From: an uncultured Pseudocitrobacter sp.
Lineage (GTDB): Bacteria; Pseudomonadota; Gammaproteobacteria; Enterobacterales; Enterobacteriaceae
Assembly (NCBI GenBank): GCA_913778145.1
Contig: CAJYVI010000099.1
Coordinates: 1-64,000 of the forward strand
DNA: 64,000 bases
Direction: 5' to 3'
Shown: piece after piece, positions 10,054-19,173 of the stretch
Numbering within the stretch: the stretch's first letter is position 1
How the letters are laid out: every line of letters starts with the position of its first letter
Program-made: the position numbers and the translations under genes
The notes under the pieces: model-generated
What the model saw: the letters and a program-made list of their open reading frames with translations, nothing else
Database searches by the model: none
Told to the model about the DNA's origin: nothing

Positions 10054-11922
10054 TCAGAACGCGAAGCAGGAACAGCCCAGCACGCCCCAGAATGCCTGTT
10101 CATCGGAGACAGGAATCGACGATTTCCGCGCGATATCATGCTGATGGCCGTGAACGCCGCAGCTACCGCAGCACTGGTGCATTTGCACCACTGCGCCCAT
10201 TTTCCCGGCAACCGGCGGCGCAGAACGATAATGGCCCGGCACTTTCACCACCGGTGACCAGTCTGGCACCACCGGAATCGCAGGCGGCGCCAGCGGAGTG
10301 AAGTGACCGGCGGCATAAACCACTTTGCCATCCACGATAGTCATCACCGATTCAATACCTTTAATCTCTTCTTCCGGCACGCTGAAGTAGTCTTTCGACA
10401 ACACCACCAGGTCGGCAAGCTGATCTTTCTCGATGCGCCCTTTTTTACCCTGCTCGCTGGAGAACCACGCGCTGCCTGCGGTCCACAGTTCCAGCGCCAC
10501 CTCGCGCGGCAGACGGTTTTCATCGTCATACATCGCCATGCCGCCAACGGTGCGGCCAGAAACCAGCCAGTAAAGCGCGGTCCACGGGTTGTAGCTCGCG
10601 ACACGAGTGGCATCCGTACCCAGGCCGACAGGCACATCGGCGGCCAGCATTTTGGCGACCGGCGGAGTATGTTTCACCGCTTCTTTGCCGTAACGCTCGA
10701 TGAAGTATTCCCCCTGGAACGCCATGCGGTGCTGCACCGCAATCCCGCCGCCCAGCGCTTTAACCCGTTCGATATTGCGTTCAGTGATGGTTTCTGAGTG
10801 GTCAAAGAACCAGTGCAGGCCGTTAAACGGAATGTCTCGGTTCACTTTTTCGAACACATCCAGCATGCGGCTGATCGATTCGTCGTAGGTAGCGTGCAGA
10901 CGGAACGGCCAGCGATGTTCTACCAGATGGCGCACCACGCGCTCCAGTTCATCTTCCATCCCTTCCGGCAGGTCCGGGCGCGGCTGGAGGAAGTCTTCGA
11001 AATCCGCCGCCGAGAACACCAGCATCTCACCTGCACCGTTGGCGCGATAGAAATCGGTGCCCTGGCCAGGTTTGAGCATATCCGTCCAGCGTTCAAAATC
11101 TTCCAGTTCCTGTTTTGGCCGCTGGGTGAAAAGGTTGTAGGCGATACGAATCGTCATCTGCTCATTGGCGTGCAGCTGTTCGATGATTTCGTAATCTTCC
11201 GGGTAATTCTGGAAACCGCCCCCGGCATCAATGGCGCTGGTCAGCCCAAGGCGGTTCAGCTCGCGCATAAACTGGCGCGTCGAGTTAACCTGCATCTCCA
11301 GCGGCAGTTTTGGCCCTTTCGCCAGCGTCGAATAGAGGATCATCGCGTTAGGTTTGGCGATCAACATCCCGGTCGGGTTGCCGTTGTTGTCACGCACGAT
11401 CTCGCCGCCTGCCGGATTTGGCGTCTCTTTGGTATAACCAACGGCTTTCAGCGCCGCGCGGTTGAGCAGCGCGCGATCGTACAGATGCAGCACAAAGACC
11501 GGGGTATCCGGCGCGGCCTCATTCAGCTCTTCAATGGTTGGCATGCGGCGTTCGGCAAACTGGAATTCACTCCAGCCGCCTACCACGCGCACCCATTGTG
11601 GCGACGGCGTGCGATCGGCCTGATCTTTCAGCATTCTCAGCGCGTCGGCCAGCGACGGTACACCTTCCCAGCGCAGCTCAAGGTTGTAGTTCAGGCCGCC
11701 ACGAATCAGGTGCAGGTGGGAATCGTTCAGGCCAGGGATCACCGTGTGCCCTTTCAGATCGACAATCTGCGTGCCTTCGCCCGCGTACGACATAATTTGA
11801 TCGTTGCTGCCTGTTGCCAGAATTTTACCGTTGGCAATCGCCACCGCTTCCGCCAGCGGATGCTGACGGTCAAGCGTGTGAATTCGACCCTGATTCAGGA
11901 TCAGTGTGGCTTTTTGTGACAT
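10054..11922 (-). CDS. YtcJ-like amidohydrolase with Cys/His-rich C-terminal tail
   Basis: This is a 622-residue metal-dependent amidohydrolase of the YtcJ/amidohydrolase-3 type. Metal-site residues appear in family order: His69 and His71 (NDSHLHL), His343 (RLHATYD), His375 (FDHSET) and Asp437 (GLGTDA). The substrate cannot be read from sequence. The last 40 residues are unusual: HQCCGSCGVHGHQH at about 582-595 and a terminal CSCFAF, which could bind an extra metal or redox centre. It is the third gene of an operon behind an isochorismatase-fold hydrolase and an ABM-domain protein (20 bp after the latter). No signal peptide is seen, so it is probably cytoplasmic. Confidence 0.88.
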   Translation of the reverse strand: MSQKATLILNQGRIHTLDRQHPLAEAVAIANGKILATGSNDQIMSYAGEGTQIVDLKGHTVIPGLNDSHLHLIRGGLNYNLELRWEGVPSLADALRMLKDQADRTPSPQWVRVVGGWSEFQFAERRMPTIEELNEAAPDTPVFVLHLYDRALLNRAALKAVGYTKETPNPAGGEIVRDNNGNPTGMLIAKPNAMILYSTLAKGPKLPLEMQVNSTRQFMRELNRLGLTSAIDAGGGFQNYPEDYEIIEQLHANEQMTIRIAYNLFTQRPKQELEDFERWTDMLKPGQGTDFYRANGAGEMLVFSAADFEDFLQPRPDLPEGMEDELERVVRHLVEHRWPFRLHATYDESISRMLDVFEKVNRDIPFNGLHWFFDHSETITERNIERVKALGGGIAVQHRMAFQGEYFIERYGKEAVKHTPPVAKMLAADVPVGLGTDATRVASYNPWTALYWLVSGRTVGGMAMYDDENRLPREVALELWTAGSAWFSSEQGKKGRIEKDQLADLVVLSKDYFSVPEEEIKGIESVMTIVDGKVVYAAGHFTPLAPPAIPVVPDWSPVVKVPGHYRSAPPVAGKMGAVVQMHQCCGSCGVHGHQHDIARKSSIPVSDEQAFWGVLGCSCFAF

Positions 11923-11942
11923 GTCACTCTCCTCAAACCGGA

Positions 11943-12485
11943 TCAGGCTTTCTTAAGCCATCCGGTGAATAGTCGGGTTACGATGGGCATCCAGAGCCAG
12001 ACAACCAGCGCAACCACACAGGCATCGTTAATGAAATGAAGCAGCAAGGAGCCCTGCAGGGCGGGGAACAACGCGCCGGTTACCCACGGCACCAGGTTGG
12101 TGCTGGGAAAAATCACCAGCAGCGTGATGAGAAACTGTTTCCACTGTTTTGGCTGACGTACGTGCGGTGACGGGGGTGTAAACCAGAACGCCGCTTCGGT
12201 ACGCACTTCGGTGTGGTCGCCTTCAGCTAACAGCGGGGTGATTTCATCCACCAGCTGTTTGCGCGTTTCGGACTGCGTCCAGGCATAGAGGTGCTCCAGG
12301 GTATCGAAGCGAATGATGATATTCCAGGCACCCTGCCCATCCGCCGGGCGAATAACGTTGGCGCCGAGATGGCCGGGATACTCTGCGGCGACCGGCATAA
12401 TTTTACCGAGCCAGGCTTCATACTGGTCCGCATCTTCCGGGCGCAGGGCATGCGTAATCACCAGCGTTACATGTTTTTGCGTCAT
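11943..12485 (-). CDS. ABM-domain protein with C-terminal membrane helices
   Basis: The 180-residue product carries an N-terminal antibiotic-biosynthesis-monooxygenase-like ferredoxin fold (about residues 1-100: VTLVITHALRPEDADQYEAW, then WNIIIRFDTLEHLYAW) and two hydrophobic helices (about 120-140 and 150-172). ABM proteins without cofactor often act on quinones or polyketide-like aromatics, but the membrane-anchored subgroup is not well characterised. The ATG at 12483-12485, preceded by AAGGAAAA, is the likely start; a longer in-frame reading extends into the upstream gene and has no similarity. It is the second gene of the hydrolase operon. Confidence 0.82.
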   Translation of the reverse strand: MTQKHVTLVITHALRPEDADQYEAWLGKIMPVAAEYPGHLGANVIRPADGQGAWNIIIRFDTLEHLYAWTQSETRKQLVDEITPLLAEGDHTEVRTEAAFWFTPPSPHVRQPKQWKQFLITLLVIFPSTNLVPWVTGALFPALQGSLLLHFINDACVVALVVWLWMPIVTRLFTGWLKKA

Positions 12486-12511
12486 GACGGTTTTCCTTGC
12501 TGTCGCACTCT

Positions 12512-12536
12512 GACGGAGAGCGAATCGCCCTCCGTC
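12512..12536 (-). other. Intra-operon hairpin
   Basis: In the 58-bp gap between the isochorismatase-like and ABM genes, GACGGAG pairs with CTCCGTC and the stem can extend through GCG/CGC. There is no T-run, so it is more likely an RNA-stability or processing element than a terminator. Confidence 0.55.
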
Positions 12537-12543
12537 GTCGTCA

Positions 12544-13185
12544 TTACGCTTTGCGTTCCGGCGCGCCGTGAACCAGGGTGTAAGCATAATCCACGCCCAT
12601 ACCATAGGCGCCGCTGTGCTCACGAACCAGATCCATTACCGCGTCGTAAGTTTCTTTACGTGACCAGTCACGCTGGTACTCCAGCAGCACCTGCTGCCAG
12701 GTTACCGGCACTGCGCCCGCCTGAACCATACGGTCGATGGAACGTTCGTGTGCATCCACAGAAGTACCGCCAGAAGTATCGGTCACCACATACACTTCAA
12801 AACCTTCTTCCAGCGCCATTAATGCCGGGAAGGTTAGACAAACCTCAGTCCACAGTGCGGAAATAATCAGCTTTTTACGTCCGGTGGCTTTTACCGCCTT
12901 CACGAAAGCTTCATCTTCCCAGGAGTTCATGGAAGTACGTTCAATCGGTTTAATATCCGGGTGAACCGCCAGCAGTTCCGGCCAGATATAACCGCTGAAG
13001 CTTTTGGTTTCAACGGAGGTATAGATAGTTGGGACGTTAAAAATTTTCCCGGCTTTCGCCAACGCGACGGTGTTATTTTTCAACGTCTGACGATCGATAT
13101 TCGCCACGCCGAAGGACATCTGAGGTTGATGGTCGATAAAAATGAGGGTGGAGTTAGATGGATCGATCAGTTCCCGAATAGACAT
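12544..13185 (-). CDS. YcaC-like isochorismatase-fold hydrolase
   Basis: This 213-residue cysteine hydrolase resembles E. coli YcaC across its length. The triad expected for this subgroup is present: Asp18 (FIDHQP), Arg83 (IERTS) and Cys116 (TEVCLTF), with the cis-peptide context SALWTEVC. The C-terminus has about 15 more residues than YcaC. The substrate of YcaC-type enzymes is unknown. The start has AAGAAGGTG upstream. It is the first gene of the operon and faces the LysR-type regulator across 274 bp, a standard LysR-target arrangement. Confidence 0.88.
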   Translation of the reverse strand: MSIRELIDPSNSTLIFIDHQPQMSFGVANIDRQTLKNNTVALAKAGKIFNVPTIYTSVETKSFSGYIWPELLAVHPDIKPIERTSMNSWEDEAFVKAVKATGRKKLIISALWTEVCLTFPALMALEEGFEVYVVTDTSGGTSVDAHERSIDRMVQAGAVPVTWQQVLLEYQRDWSRKETYDAVMDLVREHSGAYGMGVDYAYTLVHGAPERKA

Positions 13186-13459
13186 AAAAACACCTTCTTA
13201 AGCAATGAGTTAAGTGGAAATTTTAGGACTAAATGACAGGTGGATACTGAATGAGTTTGCAGGATGAGTATAGCGGGAAATTTTTAACGAGTTATTAAAG
13301 AAAATTTACGATACGATGATGATAAATATTATGTTATGAAATGAACGAGTTACCTTTGTTTTTCATTTAACCTATTGATTATCGAAAATTAATCAGTGGC
13401 ATTACTCAGGATAACTTTGTTACAACTAATAAGATTTTTCTCCGGGTATCTTTAACGTT

Positions 13460-14362
13460 ATGCGAATAAATCTGGACGTTTTACTTATTCTTGACGCGAT
13501 TGACCGACACGGTAGTTTTGCCGCCGCCGCAGATTCGCTTTACAAAACGCCCGCCGCGCTCAGTTATATGGTGCAAAAGCTGGAGAGTGATTTAAATATC
13601 ACGCTTCTGGACCGTTCAGGACATCGGGCCAAATTTACCGACACCGGCAGAATGATGCTTGAAAAAGGGCGGATGTTGCTCAGCGCCGCAAAAGACCTTG
13701 AAAAGCAAGCAATACAGGTCAATTCAGGCTGGGAAAAAGAGCTTTCCATCGCGCTGGATGACTCTTTCCCGTTCGCCGCACTGTTACCGCTCATCGAAGA
13801 CTTTTACGCGCAAAATAAGCAAACTCGGCTGAATTTCAGTCATCATACGCTGGCGGGTTCCTGGGAAGAATTAACGCATAACGGCGCGGATATTATTCTG
13901 GGCGCAATTAACGATCCTCCCACCTCTGCCGCCTGGTCGTGGCAGATGCTCGGTATGCTGGATAACGCCTTTGTCATTGCACCGTCACATCCACTCGCGG
14001 AAGAAGTGGAGCCTATCAGTGCGGAAAGAATGGTTCAGTTCCGTGCGGTGGTGATTAGCGACAGCGCCCGTCAGTGCCGCCCCATCAGTTCCAATCTGAT
14101 CGATGAGCAGGCACAAATTCGCGTCGATGATTTTCACTCTAAAGTCACGCTGCTGCGCGCCGGGTTAGGCTGCGGATTCCTGCCGCGGCATATTGCTCAT
14201 CCCTGGATAGCATCCGGCGAGCTGGTTGAAAAATCGGTGGTGTCGTGTCGACAAAAAGATGTGGCTTACATCGCATGGCGCAACGGCCATGATGGGCTAG
14301 CACAGCAGTGGTGGCGCGAGGCGGTGATTAACCATAATCTGACCGCCCCGCTTTACCCCTGA
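13460..14362 (+). CDS. LysR-family regulator, YhaJ-like
   Basis: The 300-residue product has an N-terminal winged helix (about residues 5-64: FAAAADSLYKTPAALSYMVQKLE) and a substrate-binding domain. The block SLYKTPAALSYMVQKLE followed by LLDRSGHRAKFTDTGRMMLE is most like E. coli YhaJ, a regulator that responds to certain aromatic metabolites. Its position divergent from the hydrolase operon makes that operon the likely target. The 274-bp divergent region (13186-13459) is AT-rich; I could not settle on one LysR T-N11-A box. The gene ends 1 bp before the convergent malZ stop. Confidence 0.88.
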   Translation: MRINLDVLLILDAIDRHGSFAAAADSLYKTPAALSYMVQKLESDLNITLLDRSGHRAKFTDTGRMMLEKGRMLLSAAKDLEKQAIQVNSGWEKELSIALDDSFPFAALLPLIEDFYAQNKQTRLNFSHHTLAGSWEELTHNGADIILGAINDPPTSAAWSWQMLGMLDNAFVIAPSHPLAEEVEPISAERMVQFRAVVISDSARQCRPISSNLIDEQAQIRVDDFHSKVTLLRAGLGCGFLPRHIAHPWIASGELVEKSVVSCRQKDVAYIAWRNGHDGLAQQWWREAVINHNLTAPLYP

Positions 14363-14363
14363 C

Positions 14364-16181
14364 CTATTCGCCAGACCAGACCGTTGCCGATCGTGCGGGT
14401 AGCGTCAGTACGCCATCCTGATTTTCGCCGCGGCCTTCCCGCTGCGTGAGCGAGTTAAAACTCAGCAGCGGCGTCTCTTCCAGCACCACTTCGCATGCCT
14501 CACCGCGATTGATGGCGATCAGCACTCGCTCGCGTTTCAGGACGCGCGCAAATACCACCACGTTATCTTCAGCGTACAGCACCTGGCAGCCGCCGCGTCG
14601 CAATGCTTCACTCTTTTTACGCAGCTTCGCCATCCGCTGATAAAGCGCGAGCAGCTCGCCGTCCTGCTGGCTTTTATTCCAGGGAAACGGCTTACGGCAC
14701 ATTGGATCGTTCGCGCCGTCCACGCCGACTTCATCACCATAATAGATACACGGCACGCCCGGCCAACTGAACAGCCACACCACGCCCAACCCTAAACGGT
14801 CGACATCTTTACCCAATAACGTTTTAAAACGCGCGGTGTCGTGGCTATCAAGCTGATTAAACATTCGCAGCTGCTGCTGATGCGACAGCCCCGCACGGTA
14901 GTCTTCCATCCACGCCATGCAGGTTTGCGCATCGATGTTTTGCGGATCGTAAGAGAGATCGGTATTGGCCAGAAACGCCCAAATGGGCAGCGTAAAGCCG
15001 CGGTAATTCATCGCCGCGTCTTCCGTATCGGCCTGCAACCACTGACGCGCATCGCCAAAGTGCTCACCAAAAACGTATGAGTCCGGGCGTGTCTCTTTCG
15101 CCGCCTGAGTTATTCCGGCGACATGCTTCAGGTTGTTATGCGCACCGCCGCCCTCACCAAGCATGTGCACCACATCCAGCCGCCAGCCGTCCATATTCCA
15201 CGGCGCTTTCAGCCAGTGGCGCACGATACTCTCTTCCCCACGATAGATTTCATTGACCAGCGATTCAGATTGATAGTCGAGCTTTGGCAGACTCGGATAG
15301 CCCAGCCAGTCCAGCGCGCGGCCTTCCGGCGAGAAGCTGTACCAGTCGCGCCAGGGCGACGCCGCGTTATGGCACGCCCCGCTGTCAGCGTTATTCTGCC
15401 GATCAAACCAGGCATGCGTATCGCCGCTGTGGTTAAACACGCCGTCGAGAATCAGACGCATCCCTTCGCGCTGGGTATTTTCACGCAGGCGCAGCAGCGC
15501 CGCGTTACCGCCAAACTGCGGATCTACTTCGCGATAATCCTGCGTGTCATATTTATGCACGCTCGGCGCCCTGAATACCGGGTTCAGGTACAGCCCTGTC
15601 ACGCCCAATTTTTTCAGATACGGTAGCTTTTCGCTGATACCGTCCAGGTCACCGCCGTAGAACGTCGAACCGCCCGCATCCGCCGTCAGCGGCGCATCCC
15701 ACTCGCGCAGGATAATATCGTGCCCGGCGGCGTGGTGGTAATACACCTTGTCCTGCTCCGGCGTACGTATTTCGCTACGGGCGAAACGGTCAGGAAAGAT
15801 TTGATAGAAGATTTGATCGGCCACCCACTGCGGGCCGCTGTCAGGCATATCGATCGCAAATAACTCAAGCTTTGCGGGCGGAATGCGGCTAAACCCTTTA
15901 GGCGCAAACCAGAGTTGGCTGTCCTGCCACAAAAGCTTAAAAGCGTAGCGGCGGCGAGGTTGCCCACTATCGAGCGGTATCTCACCGCGCCAGGCGGTCA
16001 CGCCCGCTACAGGTGATTTGCTCAGGCGTTTCATCGCCACGACACACTCTTCATTGTCGATTTCCACACGCATCGAAATGCGCTGCGGCAGGTCGTTTCC
16101 TCGTAGCCACAAGGTAATCGACAAGCGTTCGTCGTTCGACTTAATAAAGGGTGCGACAGGCAGATGCCAGGCGTTCAACAT
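14364..16181 (-). CDS. malZ: MalZ, maltodextrin glucosidase
   Basis: MalZ is a cytoplasmic GH13 enzyme that releases glucose from the reducing end of maltodextrins. The 605 residues match the E. coli length. The catalytic blocks are intact: the nucleophile Asp in [11 protein letters not shown], the acid/base Glu in VFGEHFGD, and the transition-state Asp in [11 protein letters not shown]. The N-terminal beta domain is present. GAGGGG precedes the ATG, and MalT-box-like sites lie 80-100 bp upstream. The only variable part is the final 30 residues. In E. coli acpH follows directly; here the accessory cluster intervenes. Confidence 0.97.
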   Translation of the reverse strand: MLNAWHLPVAPFIKSNDERLSITLWLRGNDLPQRISMRVEIDNEECVVAMKRLSKSPVAGVTAWRGEIPLDSGQPRRRYAFKLLWQDSQLWFAPKGFSRIPPAKLELFAIDMPDSGPQWVADQIFYQIFPDRFARSEIRTPEQDKVYYHHAAGHDIILREWDAPLTADAGGSTFYGGDLDGISEKLPYLKKLGVTGLYLNPVFRAPSVHKYDTQDYREVDPQFGGNAALLRLRENTQREGMRLILDGVFNHSGDTHAWFDRQNNADSGACHNAASPWRDWYSFSPEGRALDWLGYPSLPKLDYQSESLVNEIYRGEESIVRHWLKAPWNMDGWRLDVVHMLGEGGGAHNNLKHVAGITQAAKETRPDSYVFGEHFGDARQWLQADTEDAAMNYRGFTLPIWAFLANTDLSYDPQNIDAQTCMAWMEDYRAGLSHQQQLRMFNQLDSHDTARFKTLLGKDVDRLGLGVVWLFSWPGVPCIYYGDEVGVDGANDPMCRKPFPWNKSQQDGELLALYQRMAKLRKKSEALRRGGCQVLYAEDNVVVFARVLKRERVLIAINRGEACEVVLEETPLLSFNSLTQREGRGENQDGVLTLPARSATVWSGE

Positions 16182-16260
16182 CGTTTAATTCCCCTCAGTT
16201 AACAATGCGCCCACCTTGCCATAAGCCTTTTCAGCCCTACTCCTCTTTTCGTAGTTTTTA

Positions 16261-16283
16261 GGGGGAGGAGTTTGGGGGCGGAG
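16261..16283. promoter_or_regulatory. MalT-box-like direct repeats upstream of malZ
   Basis: GGGGGAGGAG (16261-16270) and GGGGGCGGAG (16274-16283) both resemble the MalT consensus GGGGA(T/G)GAGG and are in direct repeat. malZ of E. coli is a MalT-activated gene, so maltotriose-dependent control is likely. The assignment is by motif only. Confidence 0.6.
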
Positions 16284-16340
16284 TCAGATAAAAATTGCAA
16301 AAAATAGAAGTCTGAAAATAATAAATCAGCTCTCATTACA

Positions 16341-16676
16341 CTATATTCCACGCAAACGGATGTAGCACTTTAACACTCTCCAGAATCCTTTATGAAAACG
16401 GCAGATTATTTCAATAGCAATAAACACCATTCCAAATATCAAAAAAAAGGAAAGTAAATCCTTGACATTATTCAGACCAATAAAAGAAACAAAAAAAACA
16501 ACAATGACTATCAAAATCAAATCGACATTAAAAACATTAGCTTCTGTTAGTCTGTATGCTTTTTGAATACTAACCCCCCTCACATTTGCAACATTGATTA
16601 ACCGCTGAATTGTAAGCATATCCAGACCTAACGCAATCAACTTGTCAATAAGGAGTGCATCATCTTTATTGTACAT
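16341..16676 (-). CDS. Small two-helix membrane protein, putative immunity protein
   Basis: I recognise no family for this 111-residue protein. Residues 1-40 are predicted helical and soluble (LIDKLIALGLDMLTIQRLIN). Two strongly hydrophobic segments follow, at about 51-69 and 74-92, and the C-terminus is basic (RFHKGFWRVLKCYIRLRG). The ATG lies one base after the upstream stop (TAACATG), with its AGGG ribosome-binding site inside the end of the DUF4225-like gene, so the pair is coupled. The codons are AT-rich, unlike the flanking malZ and proY. A small membrane protein directly downstream of a possible effector suggests immunity; this is inference. Confidence 0.7.
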   Translation of the reverse strand: MYNKDDALLIDKLIALGLDMLTIQRLINVANVRGVSIQKAYRLTEANVFNVDLILIVIVVFFVSFIGLNNVKDLLSFFLIFGMVFIAIEIICRFHKGFWRVLKCYIRLRGI

Positions 16677-16677
16677 G

Positions 16678-17466
16678 TTATTCCCTACCTAACTCTTTCC
16701 AGTTCGTTTCATTTTCGCCAATAGATTTTTTAATGGAGAATACACTTGCTGCGTTACCCACTATTTCATTAAGCCATCCTGCAGCGCCTAATTGACTCCA
16801 GTTACGAATATAATCCTCTTGAATAAAATGAAACAATTTCCATGAATCTTCTTTCAGGGCAAATGATGATAAGGAACCTGCAGATAAAACAATATCTCCT
16901 GCAGAAAATGCGATATCTCCGCCTTTGTTATCTCCGCCAAGGAGCCTGGCTGCATAGCGGTAAGCCTCACGAACCGGGACTTTCTCTGGATCTGTATGGT
17001 AAATCAAGTAGTAGCCGTTCTCCCAAATATTCTCTGTACCCTGAATCATCAAAGGAAACCCATAAGCTTTACACGCTGCGCCAAGACTTACTTTGCAAAT
17101 ACCTGTGCCACCAATAACCTGCATAGCACCACTCACAAAGCCGACTCTTTTAAGAGTAATAGTGAGTGTAGAGTGCCTGTCTTTTTCACGCTCAGCAATT
17201 GCGTAAAGTTTAATACTTCCCATTTGTAGTTGACTTTGATTCTCGAGTAAGCGATGGTATTGTTTATTTAGTCCGTCCATCGCCTGCGCAAAACTTGTTC
17301 TCCCCGACACATAACCATCGATATAATCATCAGAAATCATATTTTCTGACACCATAAAATCAGAGCGTATCTTTATATCATTTAAGTAGTGAAATGCTAT
17401 ATCGAATACAAGCCTGTCTATATCTGCCTTGGTGTTTTTCAAACTCATCAAACCATAACTACTCAT
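16678..17466 (-). CDS. DUF4225-like protein, putative effector
   Basis: The 262-residue product resembles DUF4225 proteins of enterobacteria in its central block (about residues 105-155: LKRVGFVSGAMQVIGGTG, then YGFPLMIQGTENIWENGYYL). That central part is hydrophobic and glycine-rich and could enter membranes; the N-terminal 100 residues are charged and helical. No signal peptide or catalytic motif is seen. The ATG at 17464-17466 has GGAG seven bases upstream; the ATG 12 bases earlier overlaps that site. The family name is from memory. From what I recall, members occur near secretion-system or polymorphic-toxin genes, but no such system is visible here. Confidence 0.65.
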   Translation of the reverse strand: MSSYGLMSLKNTKADIDRLVFDIAFHYLNDIKIRSDFMVSENMISDDYIDGYVSGRTSFAQAMDGLNKQYHRLLENQSQLQMGSIKLYAIAEREKDRHSTLTITLKRVGFVSGAMQVIGGTGICKVSLGAACKAYGFPLMIQGTENIWENGYYLIYHTDPEKVPVREAYRYAARLLGGDNKGGDIAFSAGDIVLSAGSLSSFALKEDSWKLFHFIQEDYIRNWSQLGAAGWLNEIVGNAASVFSIKKSIGENETNWKELGRE

Positions 17467-17478
17467 GATTAACTCCAT

Positions 17479-17646
17479 TTAATCTCAAAAATAAATCACT
17501 AAATATCAACATGTATTTTGTATTTATCATTATCAGTGATAGATTATTGACGATATTAAATATTAACAATCATCACATTACACCTTTTCTAATAAGCCCC
17601 CTTGACAAGAATCAATGAAATTTATTTATAGGATCAATAGAAAAAA
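17479..17646. promoter_or_regulatory. AT-rich leader of the DUF4225-like unit
   Basis: The stretch upstream of the two-gene unit is very AT-rich (runs such as TATTTATCATTATCAGTGAT). It probably carries the promoter of the pair. I found no single convincing -10/-35 set. The composition is the sort that H-NS silences. Confidence 0.4.
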
Positions 17647-17675
17647 AAGCTCGATAACGTTCAGTTATCGAGCTT
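17647..17675 (-). terminator. Intrinsic terminator downstream of proY
   Basis: A 12-bp perfect stem (AAGCTCGATAAC/GTTATCGAGCTT, loop GTTCA) is followed on the minus strand by a run of T (complement of the A8 at 17641-17648). It separates proY from the AT-rich two-gene unit. Confidence 0.92.
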
Positions 17676-17689
17676 AGATTTAACTATTC

Positions 17690-17722
17690 TGCCTGATGGC
17701 GCTTCGCTTATCAGGCCGACAA
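17690..17722. repeat. REP unit
   Basis: A single REP-type hairpin (GCCTGATGGCGCTTCGCTTATCAGGC) lies between the proY stop and its terminator. The same unit recurs near 27.5 kb. Confidence 0.85.
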
Positions 17723-17732
17723 ATTGTGCATG

Positions 17733-19088
17733 TTAACGACGGCTACGGCGCGATTTAAACATCCAGCCAATCAGCAGCAGCACAATCCATGCGAAGCCGA
17801 CGTACAGAGAAATACGCGTATCCGGATGATAACCGATCAGGCCAATGATAAAGACGAGGAAAATCAGGCCAACAATGGTGGTAGTGACACCGCCAGGCAC
17901 TTTGAATTTCAGCGCTTTCACCTCTTCCGGCGACAGGCGACGGCGGAAGGCAACCTGCGAGAGCAGGATCATAATCCACACCCACACGGTGGCGAAGGTT
18001 GCCAGCGAGGCGATCACAAGGAAGACGTTTTCCGGCATGATGTAGTTCAGATACACCGCAAACAGCAGCGCGATAGTCATCACCATCACGGTGACCCACG
18101 GAATACCGCGACGCGAGGTTTTGGCAAACACTTTCGGCGCGCTGCCCTGCTCGGCCATGCCGTGCAGCATACGACCTACGCCGAACACATCGCTGTTAAT
18201 CGCTGAAAGCGAGGCCGTCAGTACCACAAAGTTCAGGATGCTGGCAGCGAACGTGATGCCCATATGCTGGAAAGTCAGCACGAACGGGCTACCATCGGTA
18301 CCCACCTGGTTCCACGGGTAGATGGACATAATCACAAACAGCGTGCCGACATAGAACACCAGAATACGCATCGGTACAGAGTTGATAGCGCGTGGAATGG
18401 ATTTTTCCGGGTCTTTCGCTTCACCTGCGGTGATACCGATAATTTCGATACCGCCGTAGGCGAACATCACCATTTGCAGCGACATCACCATGCCGAGCCA
18501 GCCGTTACTGAAGAAGCCGCCGTTGCTCCAGAGGTTATGTATGCCCGTCGGTTGCCCGCCGTTGCCGATCCCCCAGATGATAATGCCGAAGCCGGCGACA
18601 ATCATGATGATAATGGTGGCGACTTTGAAGAAGGAGAACCAGAATTCCAGTTCGCCAAAAACCTTCACGCTCATCAGGTTAATCGCGCAGATAATTAACA
18701 CGACGCTGAGCACCCAAATCCAGTGCGGCACCGCCGGGAACCAGACGCCCATATAGATACCGAACGCGGTGACGTCGGCAATTGCAACAATCAGGATTTC
18801 GAAGCAGTAGGTCCAGCCGGTGATGTAGCCTGCCAGTGGGCCGAGGTTTTCCTGCGCATAGCGCGAGAAGGAGCTGGCAGCCGGATTATGTACCGACATT
18901 TCACCCAGCGCGCGCATGATAATATAGGCCGCCACGCCACCGATAATATAGGCCAGCAGTACGCTCGGCCCGGCCATCTTGATTGCGTCAGCGGAACCAT
19001 AAAACAGCCCGGTACCAATTGCTGACCCTAACGCCATGAAGCGAATGTGTCGGGTGCTTAGCCCGCGCTTCAGCTTGTTGTTTTCCAT
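17733..19088 (-). CDS. proY: ProY, amino-acid permease (cryptic proline transporter family)
   Basis: This is an APC-superfamily permease with 12 predicted helices, nearly identical to E. coli ProY, which was named as a cryptic proline-specific transporter. The first-helix signature [20 protein letters not shown] is intact. The start was chosen by homology at the ATG at 19086-19088 ([15 protein letters not shown]. coli MESKNKLKRG), giving 451 residues; an ATG 15 bases upstream is an equally plausible alternative because neither ribosome-binding site is strong. It follows brnQ in the same direction but has that gene's terminator before it. Confidence 0.93.
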   Translation of the reverse strand: MENNKLKRGLSTRHIRFMALGSAIGTGLFYGSADAIKMAGPSVLLAYIIGGVAAYIIMRALGEMSVHNPAASSFSRYAQENLGPLAGYITGWTYCFEILIVAIADVTAFGIYMGVWFPAVPHWIWVLSVVLIICAINLMSVKVFGELEFWFSFFKVATIIIMIVAGFGIIIWGIGNGGQPTGIHNLWSNGGFFSNGWLGMVMSLQMVMFAYGGIEIIGITAGEAKDPEKSIPRAINSVPMRILVFYVGTLFVIMSIYPWNQVGTDGSPFVLTFQHMGITFAASILNFVVLTASLSAINSDVFGVGRMLHGMAEQGSAPKVFAKTSRRGIPWVTVMVMTIALLFAVYLNYIMPENVFLVIASLATFATVWVWIMILLSQVAFRRRLSPEEVKALKFKVPGGVTTTIVGLIFLVFIIGLIGYHPDTRISLYVGFAWIVLLLIGWMFKSRRSRR

Positions 19089-19122
19089 CGTGTCCAATGC
19101 CATTTCTTACCAAAAAACAAAA

Positions 19123-19149
19123 AACCACGGGACGCGAAGTCCCGTGGTT
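19123..19149 (-). terminator. Intrinsic terminator downstream of brnQ
   Basis: A perfect stem (AACCACGGGAC...GTCCCGTGGTT, loop GCGAA) is followed on the minus strand by TTTTGTTTTTTGG. It is the strongest terminator in the window. Confidence 0.95.
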
Positions 19150-19173
19150 GAACATATTGTTATCGCGCGAAAA

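Noticed and set aside
10798..11919. Long open frame antisense to the amidohydrolase (373 codons)
   Set aside because: It mirrors the codon bias of the amidohydrolase on the opposite strand and has no recognisable motif or ribosome-binding site.
5977..14362. Prophage or integrative element
   Set aside because: No integrase, phage structural gene, tRNA target or flanking direct repeat is visible.
16201..16340. A small gene between malZ and the AT-rich pair
   Set aside because: No start with a ribosome-binding site and no conserved frame; the G-rich repeats are better explained as MalT boxes.
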